Under the pieces are notes generated by a model. It ran no database searches. It had not been told where the DNA came from and was given only the letters and a program-made list of their open reading frames with translations. From NCBI GenBank assembly GCA_964560135.1, contig CAZLKN010000043.1, forward strand, positions 1 to 26,013: a stretch of 26,013 nucleotides of DNA, in the 5' to 3' direction. The stretch's first letter is position 1. Every line of letters starts with the position of its first letter. The DNA comes from CAZLKN01 sp964560135. Its GTDB lineage: Bacteria > Actinomycetota > JAICYB01. The translations under genes were made by a program, and so were the position numbers. This document shows, piece by piece, positions 13,814 through 21,189 of the stretch.

Positions 13814-14998
13814 ATGTCCGACGACCTGGCCCAGCTGGTCCGTGAGCACGTCTCCGCCGAGGAGGTCGTGGAGATCTGCCGGGATCTCGTCCGGGCCCCC
13901 TCGGAGAACCCGCCGGGAGACGAGGAGGAGGTCGCCCGCGTCGCCGAGGGCTGGCTTTCGCGGCTGGGCCTGGACAGCGAGCGGGTGTCCGCGGCCCCCG
14001 GACGGCCCAACGTCGTCTCCTCATGGGGTGGTGACGCGGGGAAGACCCTGCTGTTCAACGGCCACTACGACGTGGTCCCGGCGCACGACGTCGACGCCTG
14101 GCCCCATCCCCCCTTCGGCGGGGTCATCGAAGACGGCCGTCTCTACGGCCGTGGCACCACCGACATGAAGGCCGGGATCGCGGCGTGTCTGGCCGCCGTT
14201 TCGGCCCTGCAGCGCGCGGGCCTTTCTCCCGCCGGACGCCTGCTCATGCATTTCGTGGCCGATGAAGAGGCTCTCGGCACCATGGGGACCAAGCACCTCG
14301 TCGACAACGGCTACTGCGACGGCGTGGACGAGTGCCTGGTGGGCGAGCCCACGGCGCTGCACCTCGTCCGGGCCGAGCGTGGCGCCACGTGGCTGCGCAT
14401 CGTCACCCAGGGGGTGTCGGCGCACGGGTCCACCCCACGCCTCGGCGTCAGCGCCATCGAGCACATGGCGCGTGTCGTCACCGAGATCCACAACATGCGC
14501 TGGCGCAAGCTCCACGAGACCCTCGGGTCCCCGACCGTGAACGTCGGCACCATCGCCGGCGGCTCGAAGGTCAACATGGTGCCCGACCACTGCGAGATCG
14601 AGGTGGACCGGCGCACCCTGCCCGGTGAGGAGCGCGACGAGGTGGTCGGCGAGTTCGAGGCCCTTCTCAAGCGCCTGTCGGAGGAGATCGAGGACTTCAA
14701 GGCCCACATCGAGGTGGCGTCCTGGGCCGAGGCCTGCGAGACCCCCGAGGACACGCGCATGGTCGACCTGCTGGTTTCCGGGCGCGACGCGCTCGGGATC
14801 GAAGGGTCGGAGTTCGGGTACATGGGCGCCACCGACGCCCGCTTCATCATCAACCAGGCGGGCGTCCCGTCGGTGATCTTCGGGCCCGGTGATCTCCTGC
14901 TCGCCCACACCACGGGCGAGTACGTCGACATCGACCAGCTCGTCGCCGGCGCCCGCGTCTACGCCCACGCGTTCGCCAGGTTCCTGGAAGCCGTCTAG
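13814..14998 (+). CDS. M20 family metallopeptidase (ArgE/DapE-like)
   Basis: A 394-residue zinc amidohydrolase related to ArgE, DapE and carboxypeptidase G2. Active-site residues are visible: H84 and D86 (GHYDVV), D117 (GTTDMKAG), the Glu pair E151/E152 (ADEEALGT), VGEPT, the dimerisation-domain His in VSAHGSTPRLGVSAIEHM, and a His near the C-terminus (LLAHTTGEYVD). Context does not tell which acyl-amino acid or peptide is cleaved. The start ATG 13814 is favoured by the -10 box 7 bases upstream; longer in-frame readings run back through the divergent hydrolase gene. A lipoprotein gene follows 14 bases after the stop. Confidence 0.9.
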   Translation: MSDDLAQLVREHVSAEEVVEICRDLVRAPSENPPGDEEEVARVAEGWLSRLGLDSERVSAAPGRPNVVSSWGGDAGKTLLFNGHYDVVPAHDVDAWPHPPFGGVIEDGRLYGRGTTDMKAGIAACLAAVSALQRAGLSPAGRLLMHFVADEEALGTMGTKHLVDNGYCDGVDECLVGEPTALHLVRAERGATWLRIVTQGVSAHGSTPRLGVSAIEHMARVVTEIHNMRWRKLHETLGSPTVNVGTIAGGSKVNMVPDHCEIEVDRRTLPGEERDEVVGEFEALLKRLSEEIEDFKAHIEVASWAEACETPEDTRMVDLLVSGRDALGIEGSEFGYMGATDARFIINQAGVPSVIFGPGDLLLAHTTGEYVDIDQLVAGARVYAHAFARFLEAV

Positions 14999-15012
14999 CA
15001 AAGGAGGGATGC

Positions 15013-15423
15013 ATGCGACGCCCGATCCTCGCCGTGATGGTCCTCGCGCTCGTGACCGCCGCCTGCAACGGCGACGGCAACGGCACCGACCTCGCCGAGC
15101 CCACGCCCGGCGCCACACCCGAACCCGAGGAGTGCGTCGAGCTCACGGGGGCGGATACGGCCGAGATCGCCATGGCGGGCTTCGCCTTCGAACCGTCCTG
15201 CGCGATCGTCTCCGCCGACCAGGCCCTGAGCCTGCCCAACGAGGACGAGGTGGCCCACACCTTCACCCTCGAGGACACGGAGCTCGATCTGGAGGTGGCC
15301 CCGGGTGAGGAAACCGACACCGAGGCCATCGGAGGCATCGTGGAGCCCGGGACCTACACCCTGTTCTGCAGGTTCCACCGCGACGGCGGCATGGTCGGCG
15401 AGTTCCGGGTGGAGGGCGCCTAG
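15013..15423 (+). CDS. Cupredoxin-domain lipoprotein (type 1 copper)
   Basis: A 136-residue exported lipoprotein. MRRPILAVMVLALVTAAC is a signal peptide ending in a lipobox, with Cys18 as the lipidated residue. A Pro/Glu-rich linker (about 28-40) leads to a small plastocyanin-like domain. H82 (VAHTF), C119, H122 (FCRFH) and M127 (GGM) are spaced as the four ligands of a type 1 copper site, so a mobile or membrane-tethered electron carrier is likely; a further Cys pair (C41, C63) may form a disulfide. The ATG follows AAAGGAGG by 5 bases and lies 14 bases after the M20 peptidase. Its redox partner is not in the window. Confidence 0.87.
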   Translation: MRRPILAVMVLALVTAACNGDGNGTDLAEPTPGATPEPEECVELTGADTAEIAMAGFAFEPSCAIVSADQALSLPNEDEVAHTFTLEDTELDLEVAPGEETDTEAIGGIVEPGTYTLFCRFHRDGGMVGEFRVEGA

Positions 15424-15428
15424 CCCCG

Positions 15429-16097
15429 GTGGGCGCCGGGGAGGACCGGCCCGACCCCGCGCCTCCGCCGGGCTGGACGGTCGCGACGGCCTGCGCGGTC
15501 GCCGTGGTCGCGTCGCCGCTGGCGGCGTGGACGTCGGGGACCGTCGGCGAGGCCTGGGAGCCGCTGACGGCCTTCCTGGCCGGGGCCGCCGTGGCGAACG
15601 CGCTCTACGTCCTGGTCTTCGTCGCCTGGACGGTGGCCCCACGGCTGCGTCCGCACCTGCCCGGGCTGCGCCTCGGGTGGGACGACGTGGCCCTGACGCT
15701 GCTCCTCACGCTCGGGGCGTTCACGGGTGCGGTGGCGGTGCTCGGCCTGGCCGCCGCCGTCGACGTGACGCCGTCGGGGGCCGGCGTCCCCGTCATCCGC
15801 TACTCCACCGGGGCCGCCGTAGCGCTGGCAGCGCTCCGGTTCGCGGTGGGTCCGCTCGCCGAGGAGCTGTTCTTCCGCGGGGTCCTGCTCTCGGGCCTGC
15901 GGACGAGGATCGGCGGCTGGGCCGTGGGAGCCCAGGCGCTGCTCTTCGGTGTCGCCCATCTCCGGAGTCTCTCGCCGCCGGACGTGGGGACGGCGGCGTC
16001 GGCGGCCGCCGTCGGAGCCGTCCTGGGATGGGGCGTGTACCGCTGGAAACGTCTGCCGCCGGCCGTGGGGGCCCATGTGCTCGTGAACTTCCTCTAG
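15429..16097 (+). CDS. CPBP family intramembrane glutamic endopeptidase (CAAX/Abi)
   Basis: A 222-residue membrane protein with about six hydrophobic segments. The CPBP/Rce1 motifs are complete: EELFFRG (E145, E146, R150), FGVAHL with H177, and AHVLVN with H216. These place two Glu, an Arg and two His within the membrane as the active site. Bacterial members act as intramembrane proteases or immunity proteins. The start is GTG 15429, five bases after the stop of the cupredoxin gene, with no separate ribosome binding site, so translation is likely coupled. There is no bacteriocin gene nearby; substrate unknown. Confidence 0.87.
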   Translation: MGAGEDRPDPAPPPGWTVATACAVAVVASPLAAWTSGTVGEAWEPLTAFLAGAAVANALYVLVFVAWTVAPRLRPHLPGLRLGWDDVALTLLLTLGAFTGAVAVLGLAAAVDVTPSGAGVPVIRYSTGAAVALAALRFAVGPLAEELFFRGVLLSGLRTRIGGWAVGAQALLFGVAHLRSLSPPDVGTAASAAAVGAVLGWGVYRWKRLPPAVGAHVLVNFL

Positions 16098-16098
16098 A

Positions 16099-16112
16099 CC
16101 ACACCGGTGTGG
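16099..16112. repeat. 14-bp perfect palindrome between CPBP and antiporter genes
   Basis: CCACACCGGTGTGG begins one base after the CPBP stop codon and ends 17 bases before the -10 box of the antiporter gene. It therefore covers the -35 position, so an operator is more likely than a terminator; there is no T-tract. Confidence 0.45.
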
Positions 16113-16129
16113 CCGCGATCCGCACCGGG

Positions 16130-16135
16130 TAGCTT
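16130..16135 (+). promoter_or_regulatory. -10 box of a leaderless transcript (antiporter gene)
   Basis: TAGCTT ends 6 bases before GTG 16142 and no ribosome binding site is present. Confidence 0.6.
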
Positions 16136-16141
16136 GGTTCC

Positions 16142-17404
16142 GTGACGATCGACACCGTACTCGTGGTCGTCGGTGGGGCGCTCCTGATCTTCGGCCTCGC
16201 CTCCCGGGTGGTCGAGCGGCTCTGGCTTTCACCGGTCCTCGTGTCCCTGATCCTCGGCATCGTCCTCGGCCCCCGGGGCGTCTCCCTGCTCGATGCCGAG
16301 GCCGCCGGCATCGGGATCTCCGAGCTGGGTGACCTGACGCGGATCGCGCTGGCCCTCGGTCTCATGAGCATCGGTCTGCAGGTCACCATCTCGGATGTGC
16401 GCCGCAGCCTCCGCGCGGTGGTGGGCCTGCTGGCCATCGGGATGCCCGGGATGTGGGTGGCGACCGGGCTCGGAGCGGCACTCGCTCTGGAGCTCCCGAT
16501 GTGGACGGCGCTGCTCCTCGGTGCCGTCCTGACCCCCACGGACCCCGTGGTGGCGGCCTCCCTGGTCGAAGGACGGATCGCCGAGGAGGATCTGCCGCAG
16601 GACCTGCGGCGCACGCTCCAACTCGAGTCGGGCGCCAACGACGGCCTCGCGCTCCCACTGGTGCTCCTGCCCGCCATGGTCCTGGCCCACGGGACGGCAG
16701 GAGCCATCGGGCCGTGGGCGCTCGAGTCCCTGCGCGAGGTGGGCGTCGGGGTGGTGTCCGGACTGGCCGTGGGGTTCGGGATCGGAAAGCTCACGGTGCT
16801 CGACGTCCGCTACAAGGAGACCAGCAGCTCGGCGCTGTTCGGGGTCGGAGCCGCGCTGGCGCTGCTGACCCTCGGCGCCGTACACCTGCTCGGCGGCAGC
16901 GGCATCCTCGCGGCCTTCGTCTGCGGCCTCGCCTTCTCCGCCACCCTCGGCTCCAAGGTCCGCGACCAGCTCGAGCAGGTGCAGGAGACCATGGTGCTCG
17001 TCGCGATCGTGCCGACCTTCCTGCTCTTCGGAGCGATGCTCCCCTGGGAGGCCTGGACCGAGCTCGGCTGGCCCGGCCTCGTCTTCGCCGGCTGGGTCCT
17101 GGTCGTGCGCCGGCCGCCGGTGGTGCCCCTGGCCTTGCTGCCCGCCCGCAGCGATCTCCGCTCCACCGCGTGGCTGGCGTGGTTCGGCCCCCTGGGCGTG
17201 GCCGCCATCTACTACGCCACCGCGGTCGAGGAGTTGGAGGCCGCCGCGGGCCGCGGGATCTTCGACGCCGCCAGCCTCGCCATCACCGCCTCGGTCGTCG
17301 CCCACGCCGTCACGGCCACCCCGCTCAGCCGCCTGTACGCGGGCCGGTCGCCCTGGATGACGCTCCTGCATCCCCTGCGCCGCGGCATCGAGCGCAGCCG
17401 GTGA
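16142..17404 (+). CDS. Cation:proton antiporter, CPA1 family
   Basis: A 420-residue polytopic membrane protein (about 12-13 hydrophobic segments) of the Na+/H+ exchanger family. TPTDPVVA (131-138) and ESGANDG (162-168, with the Asn-Asp pair N166/D167) are the ion-binding signatures of the CPA1 branch, whose ND pair is associated with electroneutral exchange. There is no C-terminal regulatory RCK/TrkA domain, so it is a minimal transporter. The start is GTG 16142, supported by the -10 box 6 bases upstream. Preferred cation (Na+ or K+) cannot be read from sequence. The next gene starts 88 bases later behind its own promoter. Confidence 0.88.
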   Translation: MTIDTVLVVVGGALLIFGLASRVVERLWLSPVLVSLILGIVLGPRGVSLLDAEAAGIGISELGDLTRIALALGLMSIGLQVTISDVRRSLRAVVGLLAIGMPGMWVATGLGAALALELPMWTALLLGAVLTPTDPVVAASLVEGRIAEEDLPQDLRRTLQLESGANDGLALPLVLLPAMVLAHGTAGAIGPWALESLREVGVGVVSGLAVGFGIGKLTVLDVRYKETSSSALFGVGAALALLTLGAVHLLGGSGILAAFVCGLAFSATLGSKVRDQLEQVQETMVLVAIVPTFLLFGAMLPWEAWTELGWPGLVFAGWVLVVRRPPVVPLALLPARSDLRSTAWLAWFGPLGVAAIYYATAVEELEAAAGRGIFDAASLAITASVVAHAVTATPLSRLYAGRSPWMTLLHPLRRGIERSR

Positions 17405-17416
17405 GCGACCGTGAGA

Positions 17417-17422
17417 TATCCT
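17417..17422 (+). promoter_or_regulatory. Possible -10 box for the TusA-like/DsbA-like pair
   Basis: TATCCT, 69 bases before ATG 17492, in the first AT-richer stretch after the antiporter gene. The ATG has a separate AAGGAGG. No -35 is evident. Confidence 0.35.
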
Positions 17423-17491
17423 TCTTGTAGATGGGGAATGGAATACGACGCCACTGATGGGCGTTTCACCGGTACGCAAGGAGGAGCAGAT

Positions 17492-17728
17492 ATGTCGCAG
17501 ACAGCCAACGCGCAGCTCGACGCCAAGGGGCTGGCCTGCCCGCTGCCGGTGGTCAAGGCCAAGCTCGCCATCGAGCCCCTGGCCGCCGGCGAGGTGCTCG
17601 AGGTGCTCGCCACCGATCCGGGCTCGGTGTCCGACTTCACCAACTGGACGAAGATGTCGGGCCACGAACTCCTGGAGTCCAAAGAGGACGACGGGGTCTT
17701 CCAGTACCTGATTCGCAAGGGCGGTTAG
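17492..17728 (+). CDS. TusA/SirA-family sulfur carrier protein
   Basis: A 78-residue TusA-fold protein. The sulfur-carrying Cys16 lies in GLACPLP, the family's CPxP motif, and ATDPGSVSDFTNWTKMSGHELLE is the second conserved strand-helix unit. TusA-like proteins shuttle persulfide sulfur between donors such as rhodaneses and acceptors. The start is ATG 17492 with AAGGAGG 7 bases upstream; an upstream in-frame ATG (17438) has no such site. The DsbA-like gene follows 18 bases later, so they are probably co-transcribed. The partner sulfurtransferase could be the rhodanese proteins at 7521-9541, but this is only proximity. Confidence 0.9.
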   Translation: MSQTANAQLDAKGLACPLPVVKAKLAIEPLAAGEVLEVLATDPGSVSDFTNWTKMSGHELLESKEDDGVFQYLIRKGG

Positions 17729-17746
17729 CGGGTACCGACGCCCGCG

Positions 17747-18421
17747 ATGGACGTCGCACCGGGCACGATCGTGGTGTGGGGGGACATCGCCTGTCCCTGG
17801 TCGCACCTCGCCGTCCACCGCCTGTTCGACGCGCGTGAGCGCCTCGGGCTCGGCGACGACGTCCGCTTCGACATGCGGCCCTTCCCGCTGGAGATCTTCA
17901 ACGAGCAGCCGACCCCCAAGCGGATCCTCGACGCCGAGATCCCCGTGGCCGGTGCCCTCGACCCGGGGGCCGGCTGGCAGATGTGGCAGGCCGACCCTTG
18001 GACGTGGCCGGTGACGACACTGCCCGCCCTCGAGGCGGTGCAGGCGGCCAAGGAGCAGGGCCTGCGCGCCGGCGAGCAGCTCGGACGGGCCCTGCGCCGG
18101 GCGCTGTTCGCCGAGAGCCGCTGCGTGTCGATGCGCCACGTGATCCTGGATGTCGCCCGCGGCTGCGAGGCGGTGGACGCCGACGCGCTCGCCGACGCCC
18201 TGGACGGGGGCCGGGCCCGGCGGGCCCTGATCGACCAGACGGCCGAGGCCCGCAACGGACCGGTGAAGGGCAGCCCGCACCTGTTCTGCCCCGACGGCAC
18301 CGACGCCCACAACCCGGGCATCGAGATGCACTGGGAGGGCGAGCACGGCACCGGCTTCCCGGTCGTCGACCACGACGCCCCGAGCGTCTACGACGACCTG
18401 CTCAAACGGGCCGCAGGTTGA
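17747..18421 (+). CDS. DsbA-family thioredoxin-fold protein with CPWS monothiol motif
   Basis: A 224-residue DsbA/FrnE-like protein. Residues about 8-22 give the first strand and active site VVWGDIACPWSHL, where the second Cys of the usual CxxC is Ser19. The helical insertion follows, and KGSPHLFCPDG provides the cis-Pro loop. No signal peptide is present, so it should be cytoplasmic. A monothiol site suits reduction or de-thiolation with mycothiol or glutathione-like thiols rather than disulfide formation. It aligns with the Sec/DsbA-like protein at 1885-2496 around the active site (VWGDIACPWS against VWTDYLUPFA) and the following RPFPLE/RTFSLE strand. The start is ATG 17747, 18 bases after the TusA-like gene. 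Confidence 0.85.
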   Translation: MDVAPGTIVVWGDIACPWSHLAVHRLFDARERLGLGDDVRFDMRPFPLEIFNEQPTPKRILDAEIPVAGALDPGAGWQMWQADPWTWPVTTLPALEAVQAAKEQGLRAGEQLGRALRRALFAESRCVSMRHVILDVARGCEAVDADALADALDGGRARRALIDQTAEARNGPVKGSPHLFCPDGTDAHNPGIEMHWEGEHGTGFPVVDHDAPSVYDDLLKRAAG

Positions 18422-18430
18422 GGCCGGGGA

Positions 18431-18991
18431 TCATCCGAGAAGGTCGGCGACCGACAAGGACACGTCCGGAAACGCCTGCGGAGACACGAGCTCCCGGGGG
18501 GCCAAGACCGTCGTGGCCCGATAGCCCTTCGGGGACGGCTCGCGATGCACCTCCAGACGCCGACCGGGAATATCGAGCAGCCACACCTCCGGGATCCCCA
18601 TGACCCCATATCGCGGCACCTTCTCCCGCCGGTCCCGCCGTAGCGTCGTATCCGCCACCTCTACCAGGAAGAAGACATCCTCCGGACGCGGATGCGCCTC
18701 CCGGTAGAAGTCCTCGCGGGGACGAAGCACTGCGAGGTCGGGCAAGGGCTCGAAGTAGTCGTCGAGCACGACCGGGCCCTGGACACGGACGATCGCCCGA
18801 TCGCCCAGCGCCCGAACCAGCCTCACGGTGAGCACGTCCACGTCGCCCTGGTGAACCGGGCCTACCGGGGGCATCTGGTAGATCTCCCCGCCCCACAGCT
18901 CCAGCCGGGCGTCGTCGTCCAGTATCCCCGCCTCGCCCATACGGTGGAACTCCTCCACCGTGAACAGCCGCTTGCGCGCCTCGACAGACAT
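18431..18991 (-). CDS. Uma2 family endonuclease (DUF820, PD-(D/E)XK fold)
   Basis: A 186-residue Uma2/DUF820 protein with a restriction-endonuclease-like fold. Candidate catalytic residues are E31 (LELWGGEIYQM), D85 (PLPDLAVLRP), E111 (LVEVADTTL) and K124 (REKVPRYGVMGIPEVWLLD), the usual spacing of the family. These are often found in many copies in cyanobacteria and actinobacteria, and their substrate is not established. The start is ATG 18991 with GGGAGG 6 bases upstream and a TATCAT -10 box at 19010-19015. It converges on the DsbA-like gene, 9 bases apart. Confidence 0.87.
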   Translation of the reverse strand: MSVEARKRLFTVEEFHRMGEAGILDDDARLELWGGEIYQMPPVGPVHQGDVDVLTVRLVRALGDRAIVRVQGPVVLDDYFEPLPDLAVLRPREDFYREAHPRPEDVFFLVEVADTTLRRDRREKVPRYGVMGIPEVWLLDIPGRRLEVHREPSPKGYRATTVLAPRELVSPQAFPDVSLSVADLLG

Positions 18992-19009
18992 CGCTGGCCT
19001 CCCTTCCCC

Positions 19010-19015
19010 ATGATA
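19010..19015 (-). promoter_or_regulatory. -10 box of the Uma2 gene
   Basis: TATCAT on the minus strand (19015-19010). Transcription near 19003 gives a leader of about 12 bases with a GGGAGG site. The rest of the gap up to 19131 holds a 12-bp GC palindrome but no recognisable terminator. Confidence 0.45.
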
Positions 19016-19131
19016 CGCACCACCTCTCGGGAACGCTGAGCAAGTGGGGAAGGGAACCCGAACGGTAGCCGCCGGTGATGACAGGAGCCGGCGCGCCGGA
19101 ACCCTCCGCCAGGCCGTCCCGCAGGATCGGG

Positions 19132-19791
19132 TCAGCCCGCGAACTTGTAGCCCACGTTGCGCACCGTCTGGATCACGTTCGCGTGCTCGCCGAGCTTGGC
19201 CCGCAGCCGCCGCACGTGCACGTCCACCGTCCGCGTCCCGCCGAAGTAGTCGTACCCCCACACCCGCGACAGCAGCGCCTGCCGGGTGAACACCCGTCCG
19301 CGGTGGGTGGAGAGGAACTTCAGCAGTTCGTACTCCATGTACGTGAGGTCGACGGGGTCTCCGTCCACGTGCACCTGGTAGGTGGCGAGGTTGATCTGCA
19401 GCGGCCCGTAGGACAGCAGCTCCGTCTGCTCGCCCTGCTTGGCCCGCCACAGCATGATCCGCAGCCGCGCGTCGAGCTCGGCGAGCTGGTAGGGGACGAC
19501 GAGGAAGTCGTCGTAGGCCCCCTCGCGCAGCAGCAGCTCGCGTAGGTGCTCGAGGCGCACGAGCGCCAGCAGGGGGACGCCTTTCATCGCCTCCTCCTTG
19601 CCGAGCACCTGGCAGAACTGGAGCGCCGCGGATGCGTCGGCCCCCGTCCATACGCAGACGAGGTCGACCTTCTCCTCGCTCGGGGCGTCCTCGAAGGTGT
19701 GGAAGGCCGCCGTCAACCCGAGCAGCTCGAGGTCGCGTGCCACACCGCTGATCTCGTCGGGATCGGCGGCGTACAGGTGGCAGAGCTTCAT
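19132..19791 (-). CDS. GlnR-like OmpR-type transcriptional regulator, atypical receiver
   Basis: A 219-residue regulator. Residues 1 to about 118 are a receiver-like domain in which the phosphorylation site has been lost: strand 3 reads KVDLVCVWTG, with Trp48 where OmpR-family proteins have the accepting Asp. Residues about 125-219 are an OmpR/PhoB winged helix (DLTYMEYELLKFLSTHRGRVFTRQALLSRVWGYDY; TVDVHVRRLRAKLG; IQTVRNVGYKF). Phosphorylation-independent receivers are a hallmark of actinobacterial GlnR, the nitrogen regulator. ATG 19791 overlaps the stop of glnA (ATGA), coupling the two. No sensor kinase gene is next to it. The link to nitrogen control rests on this coupling and on the box upstream of glnA. 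Confidence 0.82.
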   Translation of the reverse strand: MKLCHLYAADPDEISGVARDLELLGLTAAFHTFEDAPSEEKVDLVCVWTGADASAALQFCQVLGKEEAMKGVPLLALVRLEHLRELLLREGAYDDFLVVPYQLAELDARLRIMLWRAKQGEQTELLSYGPLQINLATYQVHVDGDPVDLTYMEYELLKFLSTHRGRVFTRQALLSRVWGYDYFGGTRTVDVHVRRLRAKLGEHANVIQTVRNVGYKFAG

Positions 19792-21116
19792 AGCATCGGC
19801 AGGTAGCGGTTCAGCTCGAAGGGGGTGACGTAGGCCTTGTACTCCTCCCACTCCTCGCGCTTGTTGCGCAGGAACCACTCGAAGACGTGCTCCCCGAGCG
19901 CCTCAGCGACGACCTCGGAGGACTCCATCAGCTCGAGGGCGTCCTCGAGGGTGTCGGGCAGCGCCTCGAGCCCGAGCGCGCGGCGCTCCTCCGGGGACAT
20001 GGCGTAGATGTCGTCCTCGGACTCCGCCGGCAGCTCGTAGTTCTCCTCGACCCCCTTCAAGCCCGCCGCCAGGACGCAGGCGAAGTACAGGTACGGGTTG
20101 CAGGCCGGGTCGGGGGCCCGGTACTCGATGCGGGTCGACCCCTCCTTGTGGGGCTTGGCCATCGGCACGCGGATGAGAGCCGAGCGGTTGCGGCGTCCCC
20201 ACACCACGAACACGGGGGCCTCGTAGCCGGGGATCAGCCGCTTGTAGGAGTTCACCCACTGGTTGGTGACGGCCGTCATCTCGCGGGCGTGCCGCAGCAC
20301 GCCGGCGATGAAGCTGCGTGCGACCTTCGACAGGTGGTAGCCGTCGGCGGCGTCGAAGAAGGCGTTGCGGTCGCCTTCGAACAGCGACAGATGCGTGTGC
20401 ATCCCCGACCCCCACGCACCCTGGATCGGCTTGGGCATGAAGGTCGCATAGATCCCGTGCTCCTGCGCGACCTCCTTGACCACGATCCGGAAGGTCATGA
20501 TGTTGTCCGCCATCGTGAGGGCGTCGGCGAAGCGCAGGTCGATCTCGTGCTGGGAGGCGGCCACCTCGTGGTGGGAGGAGTGGACGCTGATCCCCATGTG
20601 CTCCAGGTAGTAGATCGTCTGGCGACGGAACTCCGAGCCGATGTCCTGCGGGGTCAGGTCGAAGTAGGTGCCGTTGTCCAGCGGCTGCGGGTCGTCGGCC
20701 GAGCGGAACAGGAAGAACTCGATCTCCGGTCCGCAGTAGAACGTCAAGCCGAGCTGCTGGGCGCGGTCCAAGTTGCGGCGCAGCACCCAGCGGGGGTCGC
20801 CCTCGAAGGGGGTGCCGTCGGGGTTGGCGATATCGCAGAACATCCGCGCCACCGCCTGCTCCCCCGCCCGCCAGGGCAGGATCTGGAAGGTCGTCGGATC
20901 CGGACGCGCGATCATGTCCGCCTCCTGGACCCGTGCCATCCCCTGGATCGCCGATCCGTCGAACCCGACCCCCTCCTCGAAGGCCGTATCCAGCTCCTCG
21001 GCGGGGATCGCGAAGGACTTCAGGAAACCGAGCACGTCGGTGAACCACAGCCGGACGAACCGGATGTCGCGCTCTTCGACGGTCCGCAGCACATACGCCT
21101 TCTGTTTCTCGTCCAC
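19788..21116 (-). CDS. glnA: Glutamine synthetase, type I
   Basis: A 442-residue type I glutamine synthetase, which makes glutamine from glutamate, ammonia and ATP. Active-site segments are present: VGFDGSAIQG (near 55), GPEIEFFLF, HHEVAASQHEIDLRF, GSGMHTHLS, NSYKRLIPGYEAPVFVVWGRRNRSALIRVP and RIEYRAPDPACNPYLYFA. The usual adenylylation Tyr motif (NLYDLP) is replaced by a VEENYELPAE stretch, as in the GSI-alpha or GlnA4-like branch, so control is probably transcriptional or by feedback. The start GTG 21116 (VDEKQKAYVL) is preferred to GTG 21125 because GAGGTGA ends 5 bases before the former. Upstream lies a GlnR-type box; downstream the regulator overlaps the stop. Confidence 0.92.
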   Translation of the reverse strand: MDEKQKAYVLRTVEERDIRFVRLWFTDVLGFLKSFAIPAEELDTAFEEGVGFDGSAIQGMARVQEADMIARPDPTTFQILPWRAGEQAVARMFCDIANPDGTPFEGDPRWVLRRNLDRAQQLGLTFYCGPEIEFFLFRSADDPQPLDNGTYFDLTPQDIGSEFRRQTIYYLEHMGISVHSSHHEVAASQHEIDLRFADALTMADNIMTFRIVVKEVAQEHGIYATFMPKPIQGAWGSGMHTHLSLFEGDRNAFFDAADGYHLSKVARSFIAGVLRHAREMTAVTNQWVNSYKRLIPGYEAPVFVVWGRRNRSALIRVPMAKPHKEGSTRIEYRAPDPACNPYLYFACVLAAGLKGVEENYELPAESEDDIYAMSPEERRALGLEALPDTLEDALELMESSEVVAEALGEHVFEWFLRNKREEWEEYKAYVTPFELNRYLPML

Positions 21117-21149
21117 GCCTATCACCTCGTCGCCTAGGGTCCCACCTGC

Positions 21150-21179
21150 AGGTTACGCGCGTGTAACACGCCGGGCCAA
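21150..21179 (-). promoter_or_regulatory. glnA promoter (-35 TTGGCC, 18-bp spacer, -10 TAACCT)
   Basis: TTGGCC (21179-21174) and TAACCT (21155-21150) on the minus strand. Transcription near 21143 gives a leader of about 27 bases containing the GAGGTGA site. The GlnR-type box overlaps the -10, so regulation at this promoter is expected. Confidence 0.45.
21152..21167. promoter_or_regulatory. GlnR-type box upstream of glnA
   Basis: GTTAC-GCGCGT-GTAAC is a perfect 5-6-5 inverted repeat fitting the gTnAC-N6-G(a/t)AAC form of an actinobacterial GlnR site. It overlaps the -10 of glnA. Only one a/b site pair is seen. The regulator encoded just downstream of glnA is the likely binder; this is inferred. 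Confidence 0.6.
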
Positions 21180-21189
21180 GGACGGCGGG

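Noticed and set aside
19088..19099. CCGGCGCGCCGG palindrome downstream of the GlnR-like gene
   Set aside because: Considered as a terminator, but after allowing for a loop only four pairs remain and there is no T-tract.
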